The position numbers and the translations under genes were made by a program. This document shows positions 27,327 through 37,988 of a stretch of 64,000 bases of DNA, one piece after another; the stretch's first letter is position 1, and each line of letters opens with the position of its first letter. The stretch spans positions 1,736,001 to 1,800,000 of the forward strand of contig NZ_SHKK01000001.1 in assembly GCF_004217135.1 (NCBI RefSeq), in the 5' to 3' direction. The notes under the pieces are model-generated. The model was not told the origin of the DNA, searched no databases, and was given only the letters and a program-made list of their open reading frames with translations. The DNA is from Micromonospora violae. Its GTDB lineage: Bacteria > Actinomycetota > Actinomycetes > Mycobacteriales > Micromonosporaceae.

Positions 27327-27767
27327 TCAACCGGCCGAGTGCGCGGCGGGCGCGTCGGTACTGGCTGGGTGCGCCACCGGCGCGTCGGTGCTGGCAGGTC
27401 GGGCCACGGGCGCGGTGGTGCTGGCTGGGCGGGTCACGGGCGCGGTGGCGGCGTCCCACCGGTAGAAGCACCCGGCGATCGCGTCGCGGGGGGAGCGCCA
27501 GGTCGGCAGGTACGGCGACGTGTGCGCGGAGAGCCGCTCGTTGACCTGCTGGAAGAGCGGGTGGTTGCGGGCCGCCGCGAGTGCGTCCGGATCGATGTCG
27601 TCCGAGGTCTCCAGCAGGTGTACGCACAGGTCGTGCAGGCAGTACAGGGATCGGTGCGTGACGCCGGTCAGGCTGGGGAGTTCGGTGGCGTCGGACTCGG
27701 CGAAGATCTGCGCGACCCGCCCCTCCGCTCCCGGGATGATCCGGCTGACGATCAGTAGACGACTCAT
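27327..27767 (-). CDS. TcmI-family polyketide cyclase with repetitive C-terminal tail
   Basis: The 146-residue protein has a TcmI-type core of about 105 residues (MSRLLIVSRIIPGAEGRV to the SPRDAIAGCFYRW phrase), a dimeric ferredoxin-like fold that cyclises later rings of aromatic polyketides. A roughly 40-residue Ala/Pro/Thr/Ser tail built of ten-residue repeats follows and is not part of the family. The core is closely similar to the second cyclase at 29120-29458 (shared [11 protein letters not shown] and HRSLY..HDL.VHLLET). The ATG at 27767 has AGGGGTCCC upstream. It is in one operon with the SARP upstream and the monooxygenase downstream. Confidence 0.88.
   Translation of the reverse strand: MSRLLIVSRIIPGAEGRVAQIFAESDATELPSLTGVTHRSLYCLHDLCVHLLETSDDIDPDALAAARNHPLFQQVNERLSAHTSPYLPTWRSPRDAIAGCFYRWDAATAPVTRPASTTAPVARPASTDAPVAHPASTDAPAAHSAG
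27351..27440. repeat. 3 x 30-bp tandem repeat in the cyclase tail
   Basis: Three adjacent 30-base units (27351, 27381, 27411) encode APVTRPASTT-like decapeptides at the C-terminus of the TcmI cyclase. In-frame expansion or loss would not break the gene. Confidence 0.8.
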
Positions 27768-27897
27768 GGGACCCCTTCCGCCGGTGGCGTGCCCGACCCT
27801 CGGGGATCGGTGCCACGTGCTCTGTGCGCTCCACCGTGCCGCAGCGTCTGTCACGTCACCGTCACGTACGCCGGGCAGCCGGTGACGGACGACGGCG

Positions 27898-28695
27898 TCA
27901 GGTACGCCGACCGGCCGCTGACGGGCGGCCGGTGATGGCGTCGCGGCTGGCCTGGCGGATCGGCGCGAGCGTGTCGTCGAGCAGGGCGCTCATGGCGGGG
28001 CTCGGCTCCAGCCGCAACTCCCGGCGCAGCAGGTCCCGGTAGACGTAGAAGGCGTGCACGGCTTCGAAGGCGTTGCCCTCGGCCAGGTGGATGCGGACCA
28101 CCAGCCGGTGTGGTGTCTCCCGTAACGGCTCGGCGGCCATCGCCTCCAGCGCCGCTTCGAGGGCCTCACCGTGCCGCCCCGCGGCCAGGTGGTGCCCGGC
28201 CACCTGTTCCAGCATGTGCAGGCGCAGCTGGCGTAGGCGCTCCCGGTCCAGTAGCACCCAGTCGTCGTACCAGCCGGGGAGGAGGTCGTGGCGTCCGGCG
28301 GCGAGCGCCCCGGCCGCGGTACGGGGGTCGTCGCCGTCTCGGACCCGGGCCGCGGTGCCGACCAGGTCGTCCACGTCGAGCCGGACCGCCGGACCGAGCC
28401 GTACGGTGTCGCTGGCCACGGTCATCGGGCAGCACGGGTCCTGTCGGAGCCGCCACAGGGCGGTGCGCAGGGAGGACAGCGCCCGCTCCTCCGACGCGTC
28501 GGGCCAGAGCAGGCCGGCGAGCTGGCTGCGGGTGGCGCCGGGGCGCAGGCCGATCAGCGCGATCACCCGTTGCAGCCCACGCGGCACCACGACCGGCACC
28601 GCGTCGCGCAGGAGTCGGAAGCCCCCGAGCAGGTGGAGTGAGACGCCCTCCTCGGGCGGGTCTCCGGCGGTCGGCACGGACGGATCAGCGGCCAC
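27898..28695 (-). CDS. SARP-family pathway activator
   Basis: The 265-residue protein has the two-domain layout of Streptomyces antibiotic regulatory proteins: an OmpR-like winged helix (HLLGGFRLLRDAVPVVVPRG through LRTALWRLRQ) and a bacterial transcriptional activation domain (from about residue 110, DVDDLVGTAARV, to LEPSPAMSALLDDTL). SARPs activate biosynthetic operons by binding direct repeats near the -35 region. The GTG at 28695 has AGGGGG seven bases upstream and gives the usual length; an in-frame GTG at 28806 would add 37 poorly conserved residues. It is divergent to the polyketide synthase operon, which is its likely target. Confidence 0.88.
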   Translation of the reverse strand: MAADPSVPTAGDPPEEGVSLHLLGGFRLLRDAVPVVVPRGLQRVIALIGLRPGATRSQLAGLLWPDASEERALSSLRTALWRLRQDPCCPMTVASDTVRLGPAVRLDVDDLVGTAARVRDGDDPRTAAGALAAGRHDLLPGWYDDWVLLDRERLRQLRLHMLEQVAGHHLAAGRHGEALEAALEAMAAEPLRETPHRLVVRIHLAEGNAFEAVHAFYVYRDLLRRELRLEPSPAMSALLDDTLAPIRQASRDAITGRPSAAGRRT

Positions 28696-29119
28696 GGCGG
28701 CACCCCCTGCGGAACGCTCGTCCCGACTGTCTGCTGTGTCCCGGATCGGTTGCCCGCGACGCCACTGTCGACCCGCCGATGGTGGCGTGGTCGGGCGCGG
28801 CCCCACCCGCGGAGGCCGCCGGGCTGACCACGCTGAAGATTATCAATAATGGTCACGTTGAGTCAATGTGGCCGGAGTCTCCTATTCGCGACAGTCAACC
28901 CGAGATCGCTTCTGAACTGCATAAACGCTTGCACCGGGAGCGCAGCGGTTGCATAGCCGATACACAGGTTGCGTCAACGCAGCGTCACCATCATGCGTCG
29001 CTGGTCGACCCTGCGCGGTGACGCCGCCGTGACGAGGATCGGCGCATCGTGGCGGCAGTCGTCCAGCGCGTCCGGGGGCCACCCGTCGCCGGCCGGACGC
29101 TGTGGGGGGAGGCCCAGGG
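28696..29119. promoter_or_regulatory. 424-bp divergent promoter region between the SARP and polyketide operons
   Basis: The part from 28831 to 29000 is strikingly AT-richer than its surroundings. It contains TTATCAATAATGG and several GTCA/GTCAA steps (GAGTCAATG, CAGTCAACC, TGCGTCAACGCAGCGTCACC), which could be direct-repeat SARP boxes. TGCATAAACG and TGCATAGCC are -10-like. No gene is supported in this stretch. Confidence 0.6.
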
Positions 29120-29458
29120 ATGGACCGATCGCTGATCGTCGCGAAGGTGGATCCGACCGCCGAGGAGCGGGTCGCCGAGATCTTCGCCGAGTCGGACGCG
29201 ACGGAGCTGCCGCGCCTGGTCGGTGTCCAGCACCGCTCGCTGTACCGACTGCACGATCTCTATGTGCACCTGCTGGAGACCGCGCAGCCGACGGAGGGCG
29301 CGGTGGAGGCCGCTCGTGGCCACCCGGAGTTCATCCGGGTCAGTGAGCGCCTGCGTCCGTACGTGTCGCCGTACCTGCCGACCTGGCGCTCGCCGCGGGA
29401 CGCGATGGCGCGGTGCTTCTACCGGTTCGACGCCCCGGATCTCGGGCGGCGGTCGTGA
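29120..29458 (+). CDS. TcmI-family polyketide cyclase, second copy
   Basis: The 112-residue protein is a plain TcmI-type cyclase ([18 protein letters not shown] to [11 protein letters not shown]), the normal family length, without the repetitive tail of its paralogue at 27327-27767. The ATG has GGGGGGAGG upstream. Its stop codon overlaps the start of the acetyl-CoA carboxylase gene (GTGA), so it is the first gene of the rightward polyketide operon. Having two such cyclases next to an aromatase/cyclase fits a polycyclic, pentangular-like or spore-pigment-like aromatic polyketide. Confidence 0.9.
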   Translation: MDRSLIVAKVDPTAEERVAEIFAESDATELPRLVGVQHRSLYRLHDLYVHLLETAQPTEGAVEAARGHPEFIRVSERLRPYVSPYLPTWRSPRDAMARCFYRFDAPDLGRRS

Positions 29459-31239
29459 CGACCACCGCGCCGCGCGAGGAGCAGCTCTGGTCCCGCTGCG
29501 CCGGCTGCGCCAGCCTGCTCTACCGCAAACGGCTGCGCCGCAACCTCGACGTCTGTCCGGAGTGTGGTGAGCACGCCCGACTCGGTGCGCCGGAGCGCCT
29601 GCGACAACTGGTCGACCCGGGTTCGCTGCGCCCGCTGCCCGACCGGCTGCCGGAGGCGGACCCGATCGACTTCGTGGACGTGCTGCCGTACCCGCACCGG
29701 CTCACCGGCGCCCGGGCCAGCACCGGCCTGGCCGAGGCGGTCGTGTGTGCCACGGCCACCATCGGTGGGCACCCGGTGGCCCTGGCGGTGATGGATTTCC
29801 GCTTTCTCGGCGGCAGCCTGGGCTGCGCGGTGGGCGAGCTGATCACCCGGGCGGCCGAACGGGCGCTGGACGACCGCATCCCGCTGGTCCTCATCACCGC
29901 CTCCGGCGGGGCGCGGATGCAGGAGGGCGCGCTGTCGTTGATGCAGATGGCGACCGTCAGCCAGGCCATCGCCGCGCTGCGCGAGGCGGGGCTGCTCACG
30001 GTGAGTGTCCTGACCGACCCGACCTACGGTGGGGTGGCCGCCTCGTTCGCCACCAACACCGATCTGGTGCTCGCCGAGAGCGGCGCGCGGATGGGCTTCG
30101 CCGGCCCCCGGGTGATCCGCCAGATCACCGGGCGGGCGTTGCCGGAGGGCTTCCAGACCGCCGACTTCCTGCTCCGACACGGGCAGGTCGACATGGTGGT
30201 GCAGCGCCGGTCGCTGCGCGGACGGCTCATGGCGCTGCTCGCCGCGACCCGCGCCGGCCGTCCGGGGCGTTCGCCCGTACCCCGGCAGGAGCCGGCGTCG
30301 CGCCGCGAGCGTCGCGCCGACGACGTCGCGGCGCTGCCGGCGGGCCCGGGGGGTGTGCTGCCGGCCGGCCCGGCGGTGGGCGCGGACGTCGACGCCCCGG
30401 TCACGGAGGACACCCCGGCGGTACGTGACGCGTGGGACACCGTCCGGGTCGCTCGGCACCTCGGACGACCCACCACACTGGACTACCTGGAATCCGTCTT
30501 CGACGGGTTCGTGGAGTTGCACGGCGATCGGCTCGGTGCGGACTGCCCGGCCATCGTCGGTGGCGTGGCGCGGCTGGCCGGCCGGCACGTGATGGTCATC
30601 GGGCACCAGAAGGGGCACAGCACCGCCGAGCTGGTGGCCCGCAACTTCGGCATGGCCAGCCCGGCCGGGCACCGCAAGGCGCTGCGGTTGATGCGCCTCG
30701 CGGCCCGGCTCGGCCTGCCGGTGATCACCCTGGTGGACACCCCCGGCGCCGACCCCGGGGTCAGCGCCGAGGAACAGGGCCAGGCGGCGGCGATCGCCGA
30801 GAACATCCTCACCCTCACCGTGCTGCCCACCCCCGTGCTCGCGGTGATCACCGGGGAGGGCGGCAGCGGCGGTGCGCTGGCCCTGGCGGTCGCCGACCGG
30901 GTGCTGATGCTGGAGAACGCCGTCTACTCGGTGATCAGCCCCGAGGGGTGTGCGGCGATCCTCTGGCCGGACCGGTCGGCGGCACCGCAGGCCGCCCGGG
31001 CGTTGCGACTGACCGCGCCCGACCTGTGCCGGCTCGGCGTGGTCGACGAGGTCGTGGCGGAGCCGTCGAGCGCCGCGCACGACGACCCGGCGGAGGCCGC
31101 GCACCGGCTGCGCGCCGCGCTGCTGGCCAACCTCCTGCCGTTGCTGGACGTGCCCCCCGCCACGCTGGTCCGCCTTCGCCGGCAACGTTTCCGACGGTTC
31201 GGCGCGAACCGCGCCGGCACCCGGATGGTCCGGCGATGA
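29455..31239 (+). CDS. acetyl-CoA carboxylase carboxyltransferase, fused AccD-AccA
   Basis: The 594-residue protein joins the beta and alpha carboxyltransferase subunits in one chain. The N-terminal half has the AccD zinc finger (Cys15, Cys18, Cys34, Cys37) and the [12 protein letters not shown] oxyanion region. After a Pro/Arg-rich linker of about 70 residues the AccA half has [20 protein letters not shown] and [17 protein letters not shown]. It transfers CO2 from biotin to acetyl-CoA, giving malonyl-CoA for the polyketide synthase. The GTG overlaps the cyclase stop by four bases. Placement inside the cluster with AccB and AccC suggests dedicated malonyl-CoA supply. Confidence 0.93.
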   Translation: MTTTAPREEQLWSRCAGCASLLYRKRLRRNLDVCPECGEHARLGAPERLRQLVDPGSLRPLPDRLPEADPIDFVDVLPYPHRLTGARASTGLAEAVVCATATIGGHPVALAVMDFRFLGGSLGCAVGELITRAAERALDDRIPLVLITASGGARMQEGALSLMQMATVSQAIAALREAGLLTVSVLTDPTYGGVAASFATNTDLVLAESGARMGFAGPRVIRQITGRALPEGFQTADFLLRHGQVDMVVQRRSLRGRLMALLAATRAGRPGRSPVPRQEPASRRERRADDVAALPAGPGGVLPAGPAVGADVDAPVTEDTPAVRDAWDTVRVARHLGRPTTLDYLESVFDGFVELHGDRLGADCPAIVGGVARLAGRHVMVIGHQKGHSTAELVARNFGMASPAGHRKALRLMRLAARLGLPVITLVDTPGADPGVSAEEQGQAAAIAENILTLTVLPTPVLAVITGEGGSGGALALAVADRVLMLENAVYSVISPEGCAAILWPDRSAAPQAARALRLTAPDLCRLGVVDEVVAEPSSAAHDDPAEAAHRLRAALLANLLPLLDVPPATLVRLRRQRFRRFGANRAGTRMVRR

Positions 31240-31814
31240 CCGCCGGCGACGGGGCGGTCTCGACCGTCGAGGCACCCGACGACGTCAGCGTCGGTGGCGA
31301 CTCGTCCGATGTGGGCGTCGGCGCTGAGGCATCCGACGAGGTCGGCGTGGGTGGTGAGGCGGCGCTGGCGGGTCTGCGTCGGCAGGCGCAGCACCTGATC
31401 GCCGAGCTGGCCGGGCCGGTGCGCCGGATCCGGCTGCGCAGCGGTCCGGCGGTGCTGGAGGTCGAGTGGCACCCCGACGACGCGCCCCGACCCGACGGTC
31501 CCGGCGCGCCGACGTCGGCGCTCGTGCCGGCGCCAAGCGCCGCACCGGCGGTGATCCGGCCACCGGTGCCCGGGCGCGCCGCGGTGCGGGCACCGATCGT
31601 CGGCACCTTCTACCGGGCGTCAGAGCCGGGCGCGCGGCCGTTCGTGGCGGTGGGTGACCTGGTCCGCCCGGGCCAGCCGGTCGCGATCGTCGAGGCGATG
31701 AAGCTGATGAACGAGGTGACCGCCGACCGGGCCGGTCGGGTTGCCGCGATCCTCGTCGAGGACGGCCAGCCGGTCGAGTACGACCAGCCGCTCGTCGAAC
31801 TGGACCCGGCGTGA
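31236..31814 (+). CDS. accB: biotin carboxyl carrier protein AccB
   Basis: The 192-residue protein has an acidic N-terminal region with repeated VGVG/SDEVG steps, a middle helix ([17 protein letters not shown]) and a C-terminal biotinyl domain with the lysine acceptor in [10 protein letters not shown]. It is longer at the N-terminus than E. coli AccB. Start ATG overlaps the carboxyltransferase stop by four bases. It carries carboxybiotin between AccC and the fused carboxyltransferase encoded on either side. Confidence 0.94.
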   Translation: MTAGDGAVSTVEAPDDVSVGGDSSDVGVGAEASDEVGVGGEAALAGLRRQAQHLIAELAGPVRRIRLRSGPAVLEVEWHPDDAPRPDGPGAPTSALVPAPSAAPAVIRPPVPGRAAVRAPIVGTFYRASEPGARPFVAVGDLVRPGQPVAIVEAMKLMNEVTADRAGRVAAILVEDGQPVEYDQPLVELDPA

Positions 31815-34413
<2,599 letters not shown>

Positions 34414-34431
34414 GCGCGAGGAGTGAGCCGG

Positions 34432-34457
34432 GTTTGCGAGCCCCGCAGTCGCGAACA
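34432..34457. repeat. short imperfect inverted repeat before KS-alpha
   Basis: GTTTGCGA and TCGCGAAC face each other across ten bases in the 55-base spacer. I recall similar GCGAGCCCCGCAGTCGCGAAC segments as dispersed intergenic repeats in Micromonospora, but only one copy is visible here. Confidence 0.4.
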
Positions 34458-34468
34458 GAGGTGGCGCG

Positions 34469-35743
34469 ATGACCGGGCGCCGCACGGTGGTGACCGGGGT
34501 TGGGGTGGTCGCCCCGGGCGGCGCCAGCCGGGACCGCTTCTGGAAGACCATCACCGAGGGGCGGACCGCCACCCGGCGGATCAGCTTCTTCGACCCGTCG
34601 GCGTTCCGGTCGCAGATCGCGGCGGAGTGTGATTTCGACCCGGTCGCGGCGGGGCTCAGCGAGGCCGAGCGGCTCCGGGCCGACCGGTACGTGCAGTTCG
34701 CGCTGGCCTGCTCCGCCGAGGCGGTCGCCGACGCCCAGCTGGTGCTCACCGACGCGGAGCGGGACCGGGCCGGGGTGGTGCTGGGCACGGCGGTGGGCGG
34801 CACCATGGCGTTGGAGCAGGAGTACGTCACCGTGAGCGAGCACGGCCGGCGTTGGCTGGTGGATGGGGCGCGCGGTGGCCCGTACCTCTATCAGGCGTTG
34901 GTGCCCAGCAGCCTCGCGGCGGACGTGGCCTGCCGGCACGGGTGGCACGGCCCGGCGCAGGTGGTCTCCACCGGCTGCACCTCGGGCATCGACGCCATCG
35001 GGTACGCCCATCAGATGATCGTGGACGGTGAGGCGGACGTGATGTTGGCCGGTGCGTCCGACTCGCCGATCTCGCCGGTCACGGTCGCCTCGTTCGACGC
35101 GATCAAGGCGACCAGCCCGGACAACGACGACCCGGCCCACGCCTCCCGACCGTTCGACGCCGACCGGCACGGGTTCGTGCTGGCCGAGGGTGCGGCGGTG
35201 CTGGTGTTGGAGGAGGCCGGGCACGCCCGGCGTCGGGGGGCGCACATCTACTGCGAGGTGGCCGGCTACGCCAGCCGCAGCAACGGCTACCACATGACCG
35301 GGCTGCGCCCGGACGGCTTGGAGATGAGCCTCGCCGTCACCGACGCGCTCCGGCAGGGGAAGATCCTGCCCGAGCAGGTCTCCTACATCAGCGCGCACGG
35401 TTCGGGCACCCGGCAGAACGACCGACACGAGACGGCCGCGCTCAAACGGGCGCTGGGCCAGGCCGCGTACCGGGTGCCGATCAGCTCCATCAAGTCGATG
35501 GTCGGGCACTCGCTCGGCGCGATCGGATCGATCGAGATGGCCGCGTGCGCCCTCGCCATCGAATTCGGTGTGGTGCCGCCGACGGCGAACTGGAGCACCC
35601 GGGACCCGGAGTGCGACCTGGACTACGTACCCAACGAGGCGCGGGAGGTCCCGGTGGACGTGGCCCTCTCGGTGGGCAGCGGATTCGGCGGTTTCCAGTC
35701 GGCGATGGTCTTCCGTCGGATGCTCGGCGCGGTGGCGGCGTGA
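34469..35743 (+). CDS. type II polyketide ketosynthase alpha (KS-alpha)
   Basis: The 424-residue protein is the condensing subunit of a minimal type II PKS. The catalytic set is complete: Cys170 in [12 protein letters not shown], His310 in YISAHGSGT, Lys342 and His347 in [16 protein letters not shown] precedes the ATG. Its stop shares one base with the start of the chain length factor (TGATG), as usual for translationally coupled KS/CLF pairs. The surrounding cupin, ABM protein and TcmI-type cyclases place it near the spore-pigment/pentangular branch rather than the actinorhodin branch. The chain length is not predictable from this alone. Confidence 0.95.
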   Translation: MTGRRTVVTGVGVVAPGGASRDRFWKTITEGRTATRRISFFDPSAFRSQIAAECDFDPVAAGLSEAERLRADRYVQFALACSAEAVADAQLVLTDAERDRAGVVLGTAVGGTMALEQEYVTVSEHGRRWLVDGARGGPYLYQALVPSSLAADVACRHGWHGPAQVVSTGCTSGIDAIGYAHQMIVDGEADVMLAGASDSPISPVTVASFDAIKATSPDNDDPAHASRPFDADRHGFVLAEGAAVLVLEEAGHARRRGAHIYCEVAGYASRSNGYHMTGLRPDGLEMSLAVTDALRQGKILPEQVSYISAHGSGTRQNDRHETAALKRALGQAAYRVPISSIKSMVGHSLGAIGSIEMAACALAIEFGVVPPTANWSTRDPECDLDYVPNEAREVPVDVALSVGSGFGGFQSAMVFRRMLGAVAA

Positions 35744-36987
35744 TGGCCCGCGCGGTGGTGACCGGCATCGGGGTGGTCGCACCGAGCGGTATCGGCGCGG
35801 ACGCGCACTGGCGCACGGTCCTCGCCGGCACCCGCCGGACCGGGCCGATCACGTTGTTCGACCCGTCCGGTTATCCGACCCGCTTCGGTGGGGAGGTGGC
35901 CGGCTTCATCCCCGAGTCCTACGCGGACAGTCGGCAGTTGGTGCAGACCGACCGGTGGACGCACCTCGGCTTCGCCGCGACCCGGCTGGCGCTGGCCGAC
36001 GCCGGCCTGCCCGAGCGGGCCCCCGATCCGTACGGCTACGCGGTGACCCTGGCCAGCTCGTCCGGGGGCAACCTGTTCGGTCAGCGGGAGTTGCAACGCC
36101 TGTGGGGCGGTTCGTCGCGGACGGTCGGGGCGTACCAGTCGATCGCCTGGTTCTACGCGGCCAGCGTCGGGCAGCTCTCCATCCACCACCAGTTCAAGGG
36201 GCCGAGTGGGGTGCTCGTCGCCGAGTCGGCCGGTGGGCTGGACAGCCTGGCGCACGCGGCCCGGGCGGTACGCCGCGGCACCCCGGTGGTGATCGCCGGG
36301 GCCACCGAGTGCCCGTTGAGCCCGTACGCGCTCGCCTGCCAGCTGCGCTCGGGGCTGCTCAGCGACGTCGCCGACCCGGAGCGGGCGTACCGGCCGTTCG
36401 ACGCCTCGGCCAGCGGCTACCTGCCGGCCGAGGGGGGAGCGGTGTTCGTGGTGGAGGAGCTGGGGCACGCCCTGGCCCGGGGCGCCCGGGTCTACGGCGA
36501 GGTGAGCGGGTGGGGCTCCACCCACGACGCCGCGCACACCACGGCGGTCAGCGCCGGTGATCCGACCCAGTACGCGCGGGCGATGCGGCTGGCCCTGGAC
36601 CGGGCCGGCGTCGCGGCGGCCGGGATCGACGTGGTGCTGCCCGACGCGCTCGGTGTGCCCCGCTACGACCGCAGCGAGGCCGACGCGTTGCGCGCCGTGT
36701 TCGCCGACCGGCCCCCGCCGGTGACCACGCAGAAACCGCTGACCGGCCGGGCGTGCCAGGGTGGTGCGGCGTTGGACGTGGCCACCGCGCTGCTCGCCTT
36801 CGCCCACGACACGCTGCCCGCGTCGGCGGGGCCGGACGAGGTGGCCGACGGCTGCGAGCTGGACTTCCTGCGGGAGCACCGCCGGCCGCGCAGCCGGCTC
36901 GCCCTGGTCTGCGCGCGGGGCTTCGACGGGTTCAACAGCGCGCTGGTCCTGCGCGGGGCCGCGCCGATGAGGGGAGAGGCGTCATGA
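35743..36987 (+). CDS. type II polyketide chain length factor (KS-beta)
   Basis: The 414-residue protein is a KS-alpha homologue lacking the active-site Cys. In the aligned phrase VLVAESAGGLDS the Cys position is Ser162, where most CLFs have Gln. His residues of the KS triad are also changed (for example VVLPDALGVPR in place of the AHGT motif). It forms a heterodimer with KS-alpha, sets the number of extensions and decarboxylates malonyl-ACP for priming. ATG at 35743 and GTG at 35740 are both possible starts; the ATG is conventional. Confidence 0.93.
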   Translation: MARAVVTGIGVVAPSGIGADAHWRTVLAGTRRTGPITLFDPSGYPTRFGGEVAGFIPESYADSRQLVQTDRWTHLGFAATRLALADAGLPERAPDPYGYAVTLASSSGGNLFGQRELQRLWGGSSRTVGAYQSIAWFYAASVGQLSIHHQFKGPSGVLVAESAGGLDSLAHAARAVRRGTPVVIAGATECPLSPYALACQLRSGLLSDVADPERAYRPFDASASGYLPAEGGAVFVVEELGHALARGARVYGEVSGWGSTHDAAHTTAVSAGDPTQYARAMRLALDRAGVAAAGIDVVLPDALGVPRYDRSEADALRAVFADRPPPVTTQKPLTGRACQGGAALDVATALLAFAHDTLPASAGPDEVADGCELDFLREHRRPRSRLALVCARGFDGFNSALVLRGAAPMRGEAS

Positions 36988-37301
36988 GCGACCAACGGGC
37001 CCGGGTGGTCTTCCTGGTACGGGTGCCGGTGCCGCGCACCGAGGCGTTCCTCGCCGCGTACGAGCAGGTGCGGCACCTGGTCGCCGGCGGCGTGCCGGGG
37101 CACCTGGTGGACCAGGTGTGCCGCTCGTCGACCGACCCGGAGCAGTGGTTGATCACCAGTGAGTGGGCGAGCCTGGCCGATTTCGAGACCTGGGAACGCA
37201 GTCCCGAGCACCGGGACCTCGTCCGCCCAATGCGGGAGTGCTTCACCGACGCCCGTTCCCTACGCTTCCACATCCACGCCCAAACCCCAGCCCTAACCTG
37301 A
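36984..37301 (+). CDS. antibiotic biosynthesis monooxygenase-type protein (WhiE-ORFI-like)
   Basis: The 105-residue protein is of the ABM ferredoxin-like dimer family: VVFLVRVPVPRTEAFLAAYEQV, then WLITSEWASLADFETWERSPEH near the C-terminal half. Such proteins are cofactor-free oxygenases or ring-forming helpers in aromatic polyketide clusters; a homologue is the first gene of whiE. The ATG overlaps the CLF stop by four bases, and it is the last gene of the rightward operon that begins at 29120, followed by REP-like element B. Confidence 0.85.
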   Translation: MSDQRARVVFLVRVPVPRTEAFLAAYEQVRHLVAGGVPGHLVDQVCRSSTDPEQWLITSEWASLADFETWERSPEHRDLVRPMRECFTDARSLRFHIHAQTPALT

Positions 37302-37354
37302 CCCCCCCCGCGGCCTCCACCCCACCCCCGCCCCCACCCCGCCCCCACCCTCGC

Positions 37355-37439
37355 CCCCGTCGATCATGGAGTTGTGGTGGGTGACGAAACGTATTTTAAC
37401 GGGACGAATTCTGGCACCATGACTCCATGATCGACGGGG
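37355..37439. repeat. REP-like palindromic element B
   Basis: Perfect 18-bp arms (CCCCGTCGATCATGGAGT, 37355-37372, and its complement at 37422-37439) surround a 49-base centre. It is preceded by a C-rich run (37301-37354) and shares about 28 bases of its left half (GTCGATCATGGAGTTGTGG and on) with element D at 61961. Confidence 0.8.
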
Positions 37440-37472
37440 CTCTGCTCGCGGTCTTGTGCGTAGTGGCGCGAC

Positions 37473-37732
37473 ATGGGAGCCGTTCGTGGCGACGGCTGGC
37501 CCCGGTTGCTCGCGGAGCCTCGAGCGGCCCATCTCGTCGATGCTGGCCGCGCTTACCTCGACGTCGGTGACGTCACGGCCGCTGTGCGCGCCCCGGTTGG
37601 CGCCGACATCGTCGCGCCCGACGAGGTCCGCTGCCGGCCTGTCGCTCGTACCCTCATCGCCGAGATGCGCACAGCGGCCGGGCAGCCGCCAGCGTGGCGC
37701 GACTCGCCGCGCTCGTCGGGCTCACCCGGTGA
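37473..37732 (+). pseudogene. decayed C-terminal part of a regulator (XRE/tetratricopeptide-like)
   Basis: The frame from 37473 encodes AAHLVDAGRAYLDVGDVTAA and DEVRCRPVARTLIAE, which I recognise as the usual C-terminal helical part of long XRE-type regulators of actinobacteria. After about 37690 the expected ending (VARLAALVGLTR and stop at 37730-37732) is found one frame over, so a base was lost near 37692. No N-terminal HTH precedes it; the sequence upstream is the REP element. It is a fragment with a frameshift and not a working gene. The 256 bases after it up to 37989 hold no gene and are the likely promoter of the ligase, with an AT-richer TTTGCATCTAGCAATG stretch. Confidence 0.5.
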
Positions 37733-37988
37733 CCGCGTCACCATCGGCCGTCCGGCTGAGGGCGCGCGACGGTTGTACGAGGGGTCATCCCTCGGTGACG
37801 ATCTGCCGAATCGCCCGCCCGATCCTGCCTGCCGAACGGGCTGTCGGCAATCCGGCGGCCCGCTGCTTTTGATCCATCCATTTGCATCTAGCAATGACCA
37901 TGTCGGCGTCGTATGGTTCCCCGCAACACCCCGACAGGCGTACGTGATGGGCGGATTCGCCCTCTTTGATGCTGGGCGGTGAACGGCA

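Noticed and set aside
27351-27440. CRISPR-like repeat array
   Set aside because: Units are directly adjacent without spacers and are in frame within a coding tail; it is a coding tandem repeat.
37473-37982. Intact 169-residue protein
   Set aside because: Only the first 75 or so residues resemble a known protein and the expected ending is in another frame; the rest has no domain, so it is treated as a pseudogene fragment.
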